Made by a program: the position numbers and the translations under genes. A stretch of 64,000 nucleotides of DNA from Verrucomicrobiales bacterium (GTDB lineage: Bacteria > Verrucomicrobiota > Verrucomicrobiia > Verrucomicrobiales > DEV007), in NCBI GenBank assembly GCA_030730365.1, contig JANQVJ010000056.1:35149-99148 (forward strand), in the 5' to 3' direction. Shown in pieces: positions 48,471 through 57,354 of this stretch (position 1 is the stretch's first letter; each line of letters opens with the position of its first letter). A model generated the notes under the pieces. That model was not told the DNA's origin. It was given only the letters and a program-made list of their open reading frames with translations, and made no database searches.

Positions 48471-50606
48471 ATGGCAAAAATCGCAACGCCTCCCTCTGAT
48501 ACCCGCACCCGCATCCTCGATGCGGCGGAGTCACTCATCGCCGGGAACGGATTCCGCAATGTCTCGCTGCGGCAGATCACCGGCGAGGCCAATGTCAACA
48601 TCGCGGCAGTAAACTATCACTTCGGCTCGCGCGAGGGGCTCATCGGTCAGGTCCTCGCGCGAGTCATCCGACCAATCAATCAGCAGCGCCTCCATCTCCT
48701 CGACCTCGCCGAATCGCGCCACGAGGGGCCTGTCCCGCTCGAAGAGATCCTTGAGGCTCTCCATCGCCCCGTCGTCGCCGAGGTGCAGCGCTCTCCCCAC
48801 CAGACACCGGTCTACCTGCGCCTCGCAGGGCGATGCCTTTCAGAGCCACCCGAGCATTTCTCGGAGACTCTAGTAGAACTCTTCCGCGAGGTCATTACGC
48901 GCTTCATGTCGGCGACGAGGAAGTCGCTCCCCCATATTGATGACGCCTCGATTTTCTGGCGCATGCATTTTTCGGTCGGGACGATGATCTACGCTCTCAC
49001 CCACGAGGACAGGCTGCCGATGCTCTCAGGCGGAATCGTGAAGGCGACCGATCCCGAGGACACGCTGCGCCGACTCATCGAATTCACTGCGGCTGGTCTA
49101 CGGGCGGAAGTGGGCACGGCATCGAAAAAGAAGCGACCCGCGACGATTCCGGCCACCCTCGGGCTCCTCGCAGCGGCTTGTCTTTTCAGCAGTTGCGAAT
49201 CGATAAATCCGCCCAATGCAAAGCACCACGCCAGCCTCGAGGTTCCCGCTCACTGGGTGGCAGGCGAGACCTACCGACCGATCCAGCTTCCCGATCATGA
49301 CTGGATCGAGAACTTCGATTCACCCGGGCTCTCGGCCTTCGTCGGAAGCGTCATGGAAGGCAATCGCGATCTCAAGGCAGCCCAGTCCCGCATCGAGATC
49401 GCCGGAGCCAACGCACGCATCGTCGGGGCCGACCTCTACCCGCAGATCGGGGCCAACTTTTCAGGGCAGCGTGCCGCGCAAAATTTCATCGGTCTGCCTC
49501 TCCCTGGATCACCTCCGGGCACAGTCTTGTCCTCACAAAATAATAATTTCGGCCTTTCACTCGACATGCAGTGGGAGGTAGACCTCTGGGGTCGCATCCG
49601 TGCGGCGAAGTCCGCCGTCGTCGCAGAGTTCGAAGCCTCAGCCTACGACTTCTCCACCGCGCAGCTATCCCTCGCAGGACAGGCGGCCAAAACCTGGTTT
49701 GCCCTCGCCGAGTCGAGGGATCAGGTCGCTCTGGCGCAAAATGCGATCGCGACTTTCTCGGGGACCGAGACAGCGATACGCGAGCGCTTTGAACGCGGCA
49801 TCGAGGGAGAAGGCCGCAGTCTTGCCTCGCAATTGCTCCTCGCCGAGGCCGATGTTGCCAACGCCCGTGATGCCCTTGCCGCCCGCGAGGAACTCGTGGG
49901 CCGATCAGCCCGCCAGCTCGAGATCCTCGCCGGTAGCTACCCGCTCGGATCCGCCGGTAAGTCGGCTCAACTCCCCGGGATGCCCGGCAAGGTTCCTGCC
50001 GATCTCCCCGCGACCCTGCTCGATCGACGCCCCGATTTAGCCTCGGCCGAGCGCCGTATCGCCGCCGCCGACAAACGATTGCTCGAGGCAAAACGCTCCC
50101 TCCTCCCCGCGATCAGTCTCACCGGAAGCTACGGCAGCGCGAGCGAAGACATCAGCGATCTCCTCAGTGGTGACTTCAGCGTCTGGAGCATTGCAGGGAA
50201 TCTCGCCCAGCCCATCCTCCAGGGCGGTCGTCTCAGGGCCAACATTTCAAAGAGGGACTCCGAGCTGCAACTCGCCGCCGCCCAGTTCGAGCAGTCGGCA
50301 CTGACAGCTTTCTCCGAGGTGGAGAATGCCCTCGCCGCCGAGAAGTTTCTGACGCGCCGTGTCGATGCGCTTGAGGAGGCATCGCGTCTCGCCCTCGCTG
50401 CCTACCGGCGCTCGCTCGAGGAGTTCGAACTCGGCACCGGCGATATCCTTACCGTGCTCGCCTCCCAGCAGCGACTGTTCACGAGCCGCTCCCAGTGGAT
50501 CAGCATGCGCCGCCAGCGTCTCGACAACCGTGTCGATCTCTACCTAGCTCTCGGCGGCAGCTTCCGCGCCGAAGAACCTCCTCTCGATAAATCAACGAAC
50601 CCATGA
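48471..50606 (+). CDS. TetR regulator fused in frame to RND efflux outer membrane lipoprotein
   Basis: 711 residues in one open frame. Residues 1-212 are a complete TetR-type regulator: helix-turn-helix RILDAAESLIAGNGFRNVSLRQITGEANVNIAAVNYHFGSREGLIG (about 14-59), then a CecR/CerR-like ligand domain. Residues 214-711 are a complete NodT/OprM-type outer membrane factor. It begins with basic SKKKR, a hydrophobic stretch and a lipobox-like FSSC (Cys 242), then two OMF repeats (LSAFVGSVMEGNRDLKAAQSRIEIAGANARIVGADLYPQI, and a second half with DLPATLLDRRPDLASAERRIAAADKRL). A GTG at 49110-49112 (residue 214) could start the OMF separately. The adaptor gene overlaps by 4 bases. Confidence 0.88.
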   Translation: MAKIATPPSDTRTRILDAAESLIAGNGFRNVSLRQITGEANVNIAAVNYHFGSREGLIGQVLARVIRPINQQRLHLLDLAESRHEGPVPLEEILEALHRPVVAEVQRSPHQTPVYLRLAGRCLSEPPEHFSETLVELFREVITRFMSATRKSLPHIDDASIFWRMHFSVGTMIYALTHEDRLPMLSGGIVKATDPEDTLRRLIEFTAAGLRAEVGTASKKKRPATIPATLGLLAAACLFSSCESINPPNAKHHASLEVPAHWVAGETYRPIQLPDHDWIENFDSPGLSAFVGSVMEGNRDLKAAQSRIEIAGANARIVGADLYPQIGANFSGQRAAQNFIGLPLPGSPPGTVLSSQNNNFGLSLDMQWEVDLWGRIRAAKSAVVAEFEASAYDFSTAQLSLAGQAAKTWFALAESRDQVALAQNAIATFSGTETAIRERFERGIEGEGRSLASQLLLAEADVANARDALAAREELVGRSARQLEILAGSYPLGSAGKSAQLPGMPGKVPADLPATLLDRRPDLASAERRIAAADKRLLEAKRSLLPAISLTGSYGSASEDISDLLSGDFSVWSIAGNLAQPILQGGRLRANISKRDSELQLAAAQFEQSALTAFSEVENALAAEKFLTRRVDALEEASRLALAAYRRSLEEFELGTGDILTVLASQQRLFTSRSQWISMRRQRLDNRVDLYLALGGSFRAEEPPLDKSTNP

Positions 50607-51799
50607 AACGTTTTGCCCGATTCTTCATCGGATTGGCGATCTTCGCCGGCGGCCTCGCCTTCTCGATGCTCCTCTGGGTGACACGCCCGCAGGCCGCGAA
50701 AGAAATTCCCGCCGAGATCGATCCCGTGGTCGAAGTCATGCCGGTTCGTTTCGAGGAGCTGACTTTCGATATGCCGTCGCAGGGTCTCATCGAAGCGACG
50801 CGGCGTACCAGTCTGGCCGCATCCGTAGCGGGACGGGTCGTCGAGGTAAATCCCCTCTTCGACGTCGGCAATCGCGTCAGCGCAGGCACCTGGCTCGTGA
50901 AAATCGACCCCGTCAACTACCTCGCGGCCCGCGCCGCCGCAGCCGCCACCCTCGCTGACACCGAGTCCGCCCTCGTTGAGGAAAAAGCTCGCGCGCTGCA
51001 GGCGCAACGCGACTGGATCAAACTAGGGAACGGAGCCGAACCGACCGAACTCGCCTCGCGTCAGCCGCAAATGCGCAGCGCCGAGGCACGGGTCGAGTCA
51101 GCACGGAGTGCGCTGGAAAAAGCCGTGATCGATGTCGAGCGCGCCACCATCACCGCCCCCTTTGACGGAGTCATCGCCTCGACCGGGACCGAGGTCGGCA
51201 GCTTCCTGAGCGTCGGTGCAACCGTGGCCGGCATTTTTGAAAGCCGCTACGAAGTCCGCCTGCCGCTCTCGGTCGATCAATTGCAGTTTCTTCAGGTGAA
51301 CGAGAAGGGTGACCCGGTCGGAGAAGTCGAGGTCATCACCACCGTCGCCGGCGAAGCTACCCGCTACCAAGGCCGCATCGTCCGGACCGAAGGCGAGATC
51401 GACCGCGCGAGCCGCTCAGCCTATCTTGTCGCCGAAGTCGACTCCGCAGCCACTGGCAAGAGCGGCCTCCAGCCCGGCTTATTTGTAAAAGCGCAGATCG
51501 CCGGACGCAGCATCCCCAACCGCGCCCGCATCCCTTTCTCCGCTTTTGTCGATCTCGAGCGTGTTGCCATCGTCGCACCCGACGAGACCTTGCAGTTCCG
51601 CGATGTCACGGTCGTCTTCCGCGATGAAGAGAGCGTCTATATCTCGGGAGGGGTTGAGGAAGGTGACCTACTCTGTCTCACCGAACTACCCGCCATGATC
51701 ACCGGACAGAAGGTCGCGCCGAAGCCGGTCGAGTCCACTCCCCTAAAGGGTAGTGCCCCGGGCAATGTTGAGGAACCTGCACCGAAACCGACCCCGTGA
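50603..51799 (+). CDS. efflux RND transporter periplasmic adaptor
   Basis: 398 residues. An N-terminal anchor span (FARFFIGLAIFAGGLAFSMLLWV) is followed by the lipoyl-like half (SLAASVAGRVVEVNPLFDVGNRVSAGTWLVKIDPVNY), a helical hairpin with AEARVESARSALEKAVIDVERATITAPFDGVIAS, a beta-barrel domain (RYEVRLPLSVDQLQFLQV) and a membrane-proximal end. It links the outer membrane protein to the RND pump. Its ATG overlaps the preceding stop by 4 bases and its TGA overlaps the GTG of the pump gene. Confidence 0.95.
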   Translation: MKRFARFFIGLAIFAGGLAFSMLLWVTRPQAAKEIPAEIDPVVEVMPVRFEELTFDMPSQGLIEATRRTSLAASVAGRVVEVNPLFDVGNRVSAGTWLVKIDPVNYLAARAAAAATLADTESALVEEKARALQAQRDWIKLGNGAEPTELASRQPQMRSAEARVESARSALEKAVIDVERATITAPFDGVIASTGTEVGSFLSVGATVAGIFESRYEVRLPLSVDQLQFLQVNEKGDPVGEVEVITTVAGEATRYQGRIVRTEGEIDRASRSAYLVAEVDSAATGKSGLQPGLFVKAQIAGRSIPNRARIPFSAFVDLERVAIVAPDETLQFRDVTVVFRDEESVYISGGVEEGDLLCLTELPAMITGQKVAPKPVESTPLKGSAPGNVEEPAPKPTP

Positions 51800-54700
51800 C
51801 AGAGGAAAAGGGCATCATCTACTGGTTCAGTCGCAACCACGTCGCGGGGAATTTTCTCATGCTCATGGTCGTCGTCTTTGGACTCATGACCTGGCCAAAG
51901 CTGAAGAAAGAGATCTTTCCTGAGACCGCGATCAATGCCGTCCTCATCTCCGTCCCCTATCCCAACGCCACCCCCGAGGAAGTCGAAAAGGGCATTCTTA
52001 TCCCCATCGAGGAAGCGATTCAGGATCTCGATGGCATCGATGTAATCCGCTCGACCGCGAGCCAGGGAGTGGGCTCGACCACCGTCGAAGTCGAGAGCAC
52101 CTATGATGTGCGTAACGTCATGGACGACATCAAAACCCGCGTCGATGCGATCCAGAATCTCGCGGAAGAAGCGGAAAAACCGACCCTTTCCGAACTGCTC
52201 ATCAAGGCACAGGTCATGAGCATCGCGGTCTCGGCCGACACCGACGAGGCGACCCTGCGCGAACTCGCCGAACAGGTCCGCACCGGTCTCGTGACCTTCA
52301 AAGGGGGAGAGTCTCCTGTCACGCAGGCCGTCCTCGCGGGGGTGCGCGATTACGAGATATCCATCGAGGTGTCCGAAGACACCCTGCGCCAGTATGGGCT
52401 CACCTTCGACGATGTCGCGGCAGCGGTGCGGCGATCTTCTCTCGATCTTCCAGGTGGTTCCGTCAGGACAAAAGGCGGAGAAGTCATGATCCGGACCGAG
52501 TCGCGTCGCTACACGGCGGAGGAGTTCGCGACCATTACCGTGATCACCCGCGAAGACGGCTCGACCGTGAAATTGAGCCAGATCGCGAGAATCCGCGACA
52601 CATTCGAAGAGGAGGAAATCGAATCGCGCTTCAACCAGACCCCCGCGATCCTCATCAATGTCTACCGCGTTGGTAACGAAGACACCATCAAGATCGCCAA
52701 CACAGTGAAGACTTATGTCTATGACGTCGCCCCCGATACCCTGCCCAAAGGGGTTACTCTCGAGATCTGGAAAGACGATTCTCTCTATCTTTCGGGACGC
52801 CTCGAACTGCTCGCAAAGAATGGGATCCTGGGCCTTATCCTCGTAACGATCGTTCTTGCCCTCTTCCTGCGTCCCAGCCTCGCCCTCCTCGTTGCACTTG
52901 GGATCCCGGTCTCCTTTGCCGGCGCCATCGCAATGATGCCCTACCTCGGGATCTCGGTGAACATGATCTCACTCTTCGCCTTCATCCTCGTCCTCGGGAT
53001 CGTCGTCGATGATGCCATCGTCGTCGGGGAAAACATCTACAGTCGCATCCGCCGCGGCGAACACCCCCGCGACGCCGCCCCGAGGGGCACGAAAGAGGTC
53101 GGCGTCGTCGTGACCTTCGGGATCCTCACGACGATGATGGCCTTTACCCCCATGCTCGGATTAAGCGGAGTGAGCGGCAAGATCTGGCCCAATATTCCAT
53201 TGATCGTCATCCCCACGCTGCTCTTTTCACTATTGCAGTCAAAACTGGTCCTGCCCTCGCACCTCGCTCTCCTCAAGCCCGCGAGCGAACAAGGCCCTCC
53301 GGGGCCCATCCTGAGGTTCCAGCAACGTTTCTCGCGGGGGCTCGAGCAATTCGTGGAGCAGGTTTACAGCCCCCTCCTCGCGAAAGCGCTCCGGGCGCGC
53401 TACCTCGTCCTCATAGCCTTCGTCGCGCTGCTCTTCGTGAGCTTTGCCACGGTGGGTTCAGGTTGGATCCGCTTCGTCTTTTTCCCCGAGGTCGAGACCG
53501 ATGTCGTCCTCGCGAAAGTGAAACTCTCCCAGGGCGTTGCCTATGACCGCACCGCCGAGGCGATCCGCCGCATCGAGGAAAAAGGAACCGAACTCGACCG
53601 ACACTTTCAGGACAAAGAGGGCGGCCCGATGATTCGCAACATGCTCACCAGCATCGGCACGCAGCCCTTTGTCGAGGGCATCCAGGGGCTGGGCGGCGCG
53701 CCGCGCTCTTCGAATATCGGCGAGGTCACGATCGAAATGGTCCCGGCGTCGACGCGCGAGTTTACCGCCACCGAAGTCGTTTCGAAATGGAGGGAGCTCG
53801 TCGGCGAAATCCCCGGCACGGTCGAACTGACCTTTTCCTCCGAATCAGCCGCGGGCGGGAACGCGATCGATCTCGAACTGGTTGGCGCCGACCTCAATTT
53901 ACTCGAAGCGGCGACCGAGGAGATAAAAGCGACTCTAGCCGACTTCACTGGAGTCATCGACATCAGCGACTCGAACATTGAGGGGAAACGCGAGCTGACG
54001 CTCGGCATCCGCCCTCGCGGCGAAGCGCTCGGACTCAGGCTCGACGACGTCGCCCGCCAAGTCCGTCAGGGATTTTTCGGGGATGAGATCCAGCGACTCC
54101 AACGCGGCAAAGACGAGGTGAAGGTCTTCGTTCGTTACCCTTTGGAGGAGCGCAAGTCCATCGCCGACCTCGAAAACATGAAGATCCGCACGCCGGACGG
54201 AGCCGAGGTCCCCTTTTCGGAGGTCGCGACTGCCGAGTTCGGCCGGGCTTTCGCCTCGATCCAGCGGACCGATCAGCAGCGCGCCATCCGCATCACCGCC
54301 GACATCGACAAGACGACCGGAGCGAACGCGAACCAGGTCGTCGCCGCGCTCACTGCCGGGAGCGTCGAGCGCACGAGCGGGCAGCAGTGGCGGGTGAACA
54401 TCGCGAACTGGTTCCGCGAAGGTCGCGGGCTCGAGCCTCTCCCCGAACCGGAAAAGGGCGCCCTTTTTGAGCTCACCCGTAAGTATCCGGGCGTGACATA
54501 CAGTTTCGAGGGGGAGCAGAAAGACCAGGCCCAGTCGGTGAAAGAGATCGGTCAGAAATTCATCATCGCGTTGCTCGGGATGTATATCCTCCTCGCCATT
54601 CCACTGAAGTCCTACCTACAGCCACTCATTGTCATGATCGTGATTCCTTTCGGCCTCGTCGGTGCGATTGGTGGGCATATGCTGATGGGATTCTCCCTCA

Positions 54701-55074
54701 GCATCATGAGCATGTGCGGCATCGTCGCCCTGGCCGGAGTCGTCGTGAATGACAGCCTCGTTCTCGTCGATTACGTGAACCGCCACGTCGCCGCCGGTCA
54801 ATCGATCCACGAAGCTGCCTGCGAAGCCGGGGCCGCGCGTTTCCGCCCCATCCTGCTCACTTCGATGACGACGTTCGTCGGTCTCATGCCCATGGTCCTC
54901 GAGACGGACATTCAGGCGAAGTTCCTCATCCCCATGGCGGTCTCGCTCAGCTTCGGGATCCTCTTCGCCACCTTCATCACTCTCCTACTGGTCCCGTGCG
55001 TCTACCTCATGCTGGAAGATGTCGGAAAACGTTTTGGAGTTAATCGGGAGGAAGCTCTTCGGAATCGAAAGTGA
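51796..55074 (+). CDS. efflux RND transporter permease
   Basis: 1092 residues from a GTG overlapping the adaptor stop. Twelve spans and two large periplasmic loops in the usual RND pattern. TM4 has VLGIVVDDAIVVGENI with the Asp pair used for proton relay. The loop motifs PNATPEEVEKGILIPIEEAIQDLDG and GVVVNDSLVLVDYVNR fit hydrophobe/amphiphile pumps; the N-terminal WFSRNHVAGNFLMLMVVVFG is the first span. Substrates are unknown. It ends the three-gene operon. Confidence 0.95.
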   Translation: MTEEKGIIYWFSRNHVAGNFLMLMVVVFGLMTWPKLKKEIFPETAINAVLISVPYPNATPEEVEKGILIPIEEAIQDLDGIDVIRSTASQGVGSTTVEVESTYDVRNVMDDIKTRVDAIQNLAEEAEKPTLSELLIKAQVMSIAVSADTDEATLRELAEQVRTGLVTFKGGESPVTQAVLAGVRDYEISIEVSEDTLRQYGLTFDDVAAAVRRSSLDLPGGSVRTKGGEVMIRTESRRYTAEEFATITVITREDGSTVKLSQIARIRDTFEEEEIESRFNQTPAILINVYRVGNEDTIKIANTVKTYVYDVAPDTLPKGVTLEIWKDDSLYLSGRLELLAKNGILGLILVTIVLALFLRPSLALLVALGIPVSFAGAIAMMPYLGISVNMISLFAFILVLGIVVDDAIVVGENIYSRIRRGEHPRDAAPRGTKEVGVVVTFGILTTMMAFTPMLGLSGVSGKIWPNIPLIVIPTLLFSLLQSKLVLPSHLALLKPASEQGPPGPILRFQQRFSRGLEQFVEQVYSPLLAKALRARYLVLIAFVALLFVSFATVGSGWIRFVFFPEVETDVVLAKVKLSQGVAYDRTAEAIRRIEEKGTELDRHFQDKEGGPMIRNMLTSIGTQPFVEGIQGLGGAPRSSNIGEVTIEMVPASTREFTATEVVSKWRELVGEIPGTVELTFSSESAAGGNAIDLELVGADLNLLEAATEEIKATLADFTGVIDISDSNIEGKRELTLGIRPRGEALGLRLDDVARQVRQGFFGDEIQRLQRGKDEVKVFVRYPLEERKSIADLENMKIRTPDGAEVPFSEVATAEFGRAFASIQRTDQQRAIRITADIDKTTGANANQVVAALTAGSVERTSGQQWRVNIANWFREGRGLEPLPEPEKGALFELTRKYPGVTYSFEGEQKDQAQSVKEIGQKFIIALLGMYILLAIPLKSYLQPLIVMIVIPFGLVGAIGGHMLMGFSLSIMSMCGIVALAGVVVNDSLVLVDYVNRHVAAGQSIHEAACEAGAARFRPILLTSMTTFVGLMPMVLETDIQAKFLIPMAVSLSFGILFATFITLLLVPCVYLMLEDVGKRFGVNREEALRNRK

Positions 55075-55110
55075 TGTTCAGTGACTGATTGAGGAAGATC
55101 TCATAAGCGT

Positions 55111-55138
55111 TTGTCATTTCCCTGACGAACCGGATAAT
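55111..55138 (+). promoter_or_regulatory. sigma-70-like promoter of the SulP gene
   Basis: TTGTCA (55111-55116) and GATAAT (55133-55138) are separated by 16 bases. The gene starts 13 bases downstream of the -10-like box, so the leader would be very short. Seen by sequence only. Confidence 0.5.
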
Positions 55139-55150
55139 AGAGGCAATTAA

Positions 55151-56980
55151 TTGAGCATGAGACGATTTCGCTGGCTGTTACGACGACTTTTTGGCGGTGC
55201 GCGCGAGTTCGTCAGGGAGAATGCGATCGATCCCCTGCCCATTCGACACGGGTTCCGCGGATACAAGTTATCCGACCTGAGGGCCGATGCCGGGGCGGGG
55301 CTCAATGTCGCCCTGCTCGCCTTTCCGCAGGGCATGGCCTACGCCGCTATTGCCGATCTCCCCATTAAATACGGGATCGTCTCGGGAGCGATCGCGGCGA
55401 TCGTGGCTCCCCTCTTTGCCGGCTCGCGCCACACTATTCTCGGGCCGACGAACGCGACGTCTTTCATGCTTTTTGCAAGTATCGCCTCCTTCGCCGCAGC
55501 GGATAGGCTTTTCTATCTTCCACTGCTGGTCCTCTTCATCGGTCTACTCCTGACCATCGGAGCCTTCTTTCGCGTCGCCGAACTCGTGCAATACGTGAGC
55601 AGATCCGTTGTCGTCGGTTATATCACGGGGGCGGCCGTCCTCATCATCGCGAACCAGCTCGACCACCTCCTCGGGATCCAGTTGCCAGAGGAAGCCGCCG
55701 CCGCAACGAAGACTTTTTTCACTATCCTGCAGGGGACCTTCTCCTCGATTGAGACGGCGCAGTGGAAAGCGGTTATTCTCGCCTCGGCCACATTCCTGCT
55801 CTGGTATTTCCTGAACCGCCGGCTCGCACGCCTCCCCGTCTTCGCGATTACCTTGGTCATCATGTCGGTGACCTACGAGTTACTCCACCGCTACGCCGGC
55901 TGGAACCTCGCCACCTTTGCCTCCTTCTCTATCGCCGACCTCGCGCCGAAGATGCCGCAGATCAGTCCTCGCGGGTTTTTCTCGGATGTGAGCCTCCTCA
56001 TCGGGATCGCGTTTTCCATTGCCTTTCTTGCCGCACTGGAAAACTCGGTCATGTCCAAATCGCTCGCGAGCCGGGTCGGTGATCGTCCCGATGTGAATCA
56101 GGACATGCTCAGCGTGGGTATTGCGAATATCACTGCCTCCGTCACCGGGGGGATGCCGGCCTCGGGTTCCCTGACCCGCTCGGCCCTCAATTTCAGCAGC
56201 GGCTCAGTCTCCGGACTCTCCAGCATCATCAGCGGACTCCTCTGCATCGGCGGATTACTCGTCCTCGGTGACTACATGGACCATGTCCCGAAGTGCGTCA
56301 TCGCTATGCTCGTCGTCTGCATCGCCACCTCGGTGATCAACCGACATCACATCCGCATCTCTCTCTACGCGACAACTCAGGACGCCGCCGTGCTCATCAC
56401 GACTTTCGTCAGCGCCCTCGTCATGCCGCTGAATATCGCGATCTTCCTGGGGGTTGGGATTTCCATCATCCTCTATCTCAGAGCCGCAAGCCAGCCCTAC
56501 CTGACCGAGTATGAGTTCTCCGAGCAGGGCGAACTGCGCGAGGCTGGAGAAAAGAGGGCCCGTCCCATCCCCGCAATCTCCATTGTCCATGTCGAGGGCG
56601 ATCTCTTTTTCGGCGCAGCGGAACTTTTCCGCACTCAGATTCAGAAGACCTCGCTCGATCCCGACCTCAGAGTCATTATTCTAAGGCTCAAAAACGCCCG
56701 CCATCTCGATGCCACGAGCGTCGTCGCTCTCGAGGAAATGGTCCACTTTCTCCGCAAACTAGACCGCCACGTCATCATCAGCGGAGCGACCAAAGACGTC
56801 TATCGGGTCCTCAAGAACGCCGGCTCTGTCGAGGTCATCGGACGCCGCAACATTTTCCTCAATCACCCGCGCAATCCCAATCTCTCGACAAGGCATGCGC
56901 TCATCAGGGCGCAGGAACTACTGGGAACCACCGAAGCGGATATCCGGATCTTTTACGACCCCAATACTCAGAAAAAATAG
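55151..56980 (+). CDS. SulP-family anion transporter with STAS domain
   Basis: 609 residues from a TTG at 55151, with GAGG 7 bases upstream; an ATG at 55157 is two codons on and lies 13 bases from that site. The SulP core has about 12-14 spans (YKLSDLRADAGAGLNVALLAFPQGMAYAAIADLPIKYGIVSGAIAAIVAPLFAGSR). The C-terminal STAS domain covers about 465-575 (ISIVHVEGDLFFGAAELF...VIILRLKNARHLDATSVVALEEMVHFL). It may move sulfate, bicarbonate or another anion. A promoter lies just upstream, separate from the efflux operon. Confidence 0.92.
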   Translation: MSMRRFRWLLRRLFGGAREFVRENAIDPLPIRHGFRGYKLSDLRADAGAGLNVALLAFPQGMAYAAIADLPIKYGIVSGAIAAIVAPLFAGSRHTILGPTNATSFMLFASIASFAAADRLFYLPLLVLFIGLLLTIGAFFRVAELVQYVSRSVVVGYITGAAVLIIANQLDHLLGIQLPEEAAAATKTFFTILQGTFSSIETAQWKAVILASATFLLWYFLNRRLARLPVFAITLVIMSVTYELLHRYAGWNLATFASFSIADLAPKMPQISPRGFFSDVSLLIGIAFSIAFLAALENSVMSKSLASRVGDRPDVNQDMLSVGIANITASVTGGMPASGSLTRSALNFSSGSVSGLSSIISGLLCIGGLLVLGDYMDHVPKCVIAMLVVCIATSVINRHHIRISLYATTQDAAVLITTFVSALVMPLNIAIFLGVGISIILYLRAASQPYLTEYEFSEQGELREAGEKRARPIPAISIVHVEGDLFFGAAELFRTQIQKTSLDPDLRVIILRLKNARHLDATSVVALEEMVHFLRKLDRHVIISGATKDVYRVLKNAGSVEVIGRRNIFLNHPRNPNLSTRHALIRAQELLGTTEADIRIFYDPNTQKK

Positions 56981-57354
56981 ATCCGAGACGGCTCTTACGC
57001 CCCGTGGCACCCGTCGTGAGATGATCTACTTTTCCCTGCACTTTCACTCTTCATTCCGGGATCATCAGGGAACAAAGGGAGAGCCCCTCCGACGACTCGA
57101 AAACTTTCACTTCTAGGCGTAGGATCACGACGGGAGCCAGTCCGACATCCACCCGAATTAATCGGAAGAACAAAAATCCCCCGCTGAGACGCCATACGAT
57201 TGTTGAGCCGGAGGACTCCGCACTGCACCAACGGGGAAAAAAGGCAGAAAAAGGAGCGCCATCAAAACCGCGAGCCAGGCGGGAGGCGAATCGGCTGCCA
57301 TCATTTACCTGCCTAGGCCGACGCCCCGCCGGATCCCCTTATTCGGAAAAGTCT
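56981..57354. other. 374-base convergent spacer
   Basis: Between the SulP stop and the APC permease stop. It contains one possible minus-strand small membrane frame (57158-57304). No terminator hairpin or RNA gene is clear. Confidence 0.45.
57158..57304 (-). CDS. possible 48-residue small membrane protein
   Basis: Starts with two ATGs (57304 and 57301), preceded by AGGTAA at close spacing, and runs to TAA at 57158-57160. It reads AADSPPAWLAVLMALLFLPFFPVGAV, a single hydrophobic helix with polar ends, then a short soluble tail ending FCSSD. It is 50 bases downstream of the APC permease on the same strand. Position and hydrophobicity would suit a small accessory subunit. Too short for a reliable call. 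Confidence 0.35.
   Translation of the reverse strand: MMAADSPPAWLAVLMALLFLPFFPVGAVRSPPAQQSYGVSAGDFCSSD

Noticed and set aside
45253..48534. Minus-strand frames opposite the sensor kinase (45253-46068) and coiled-coil gene (47587-48534)
   Set aside because: Shadows of clear plus-strand genes; no recognisable domain.
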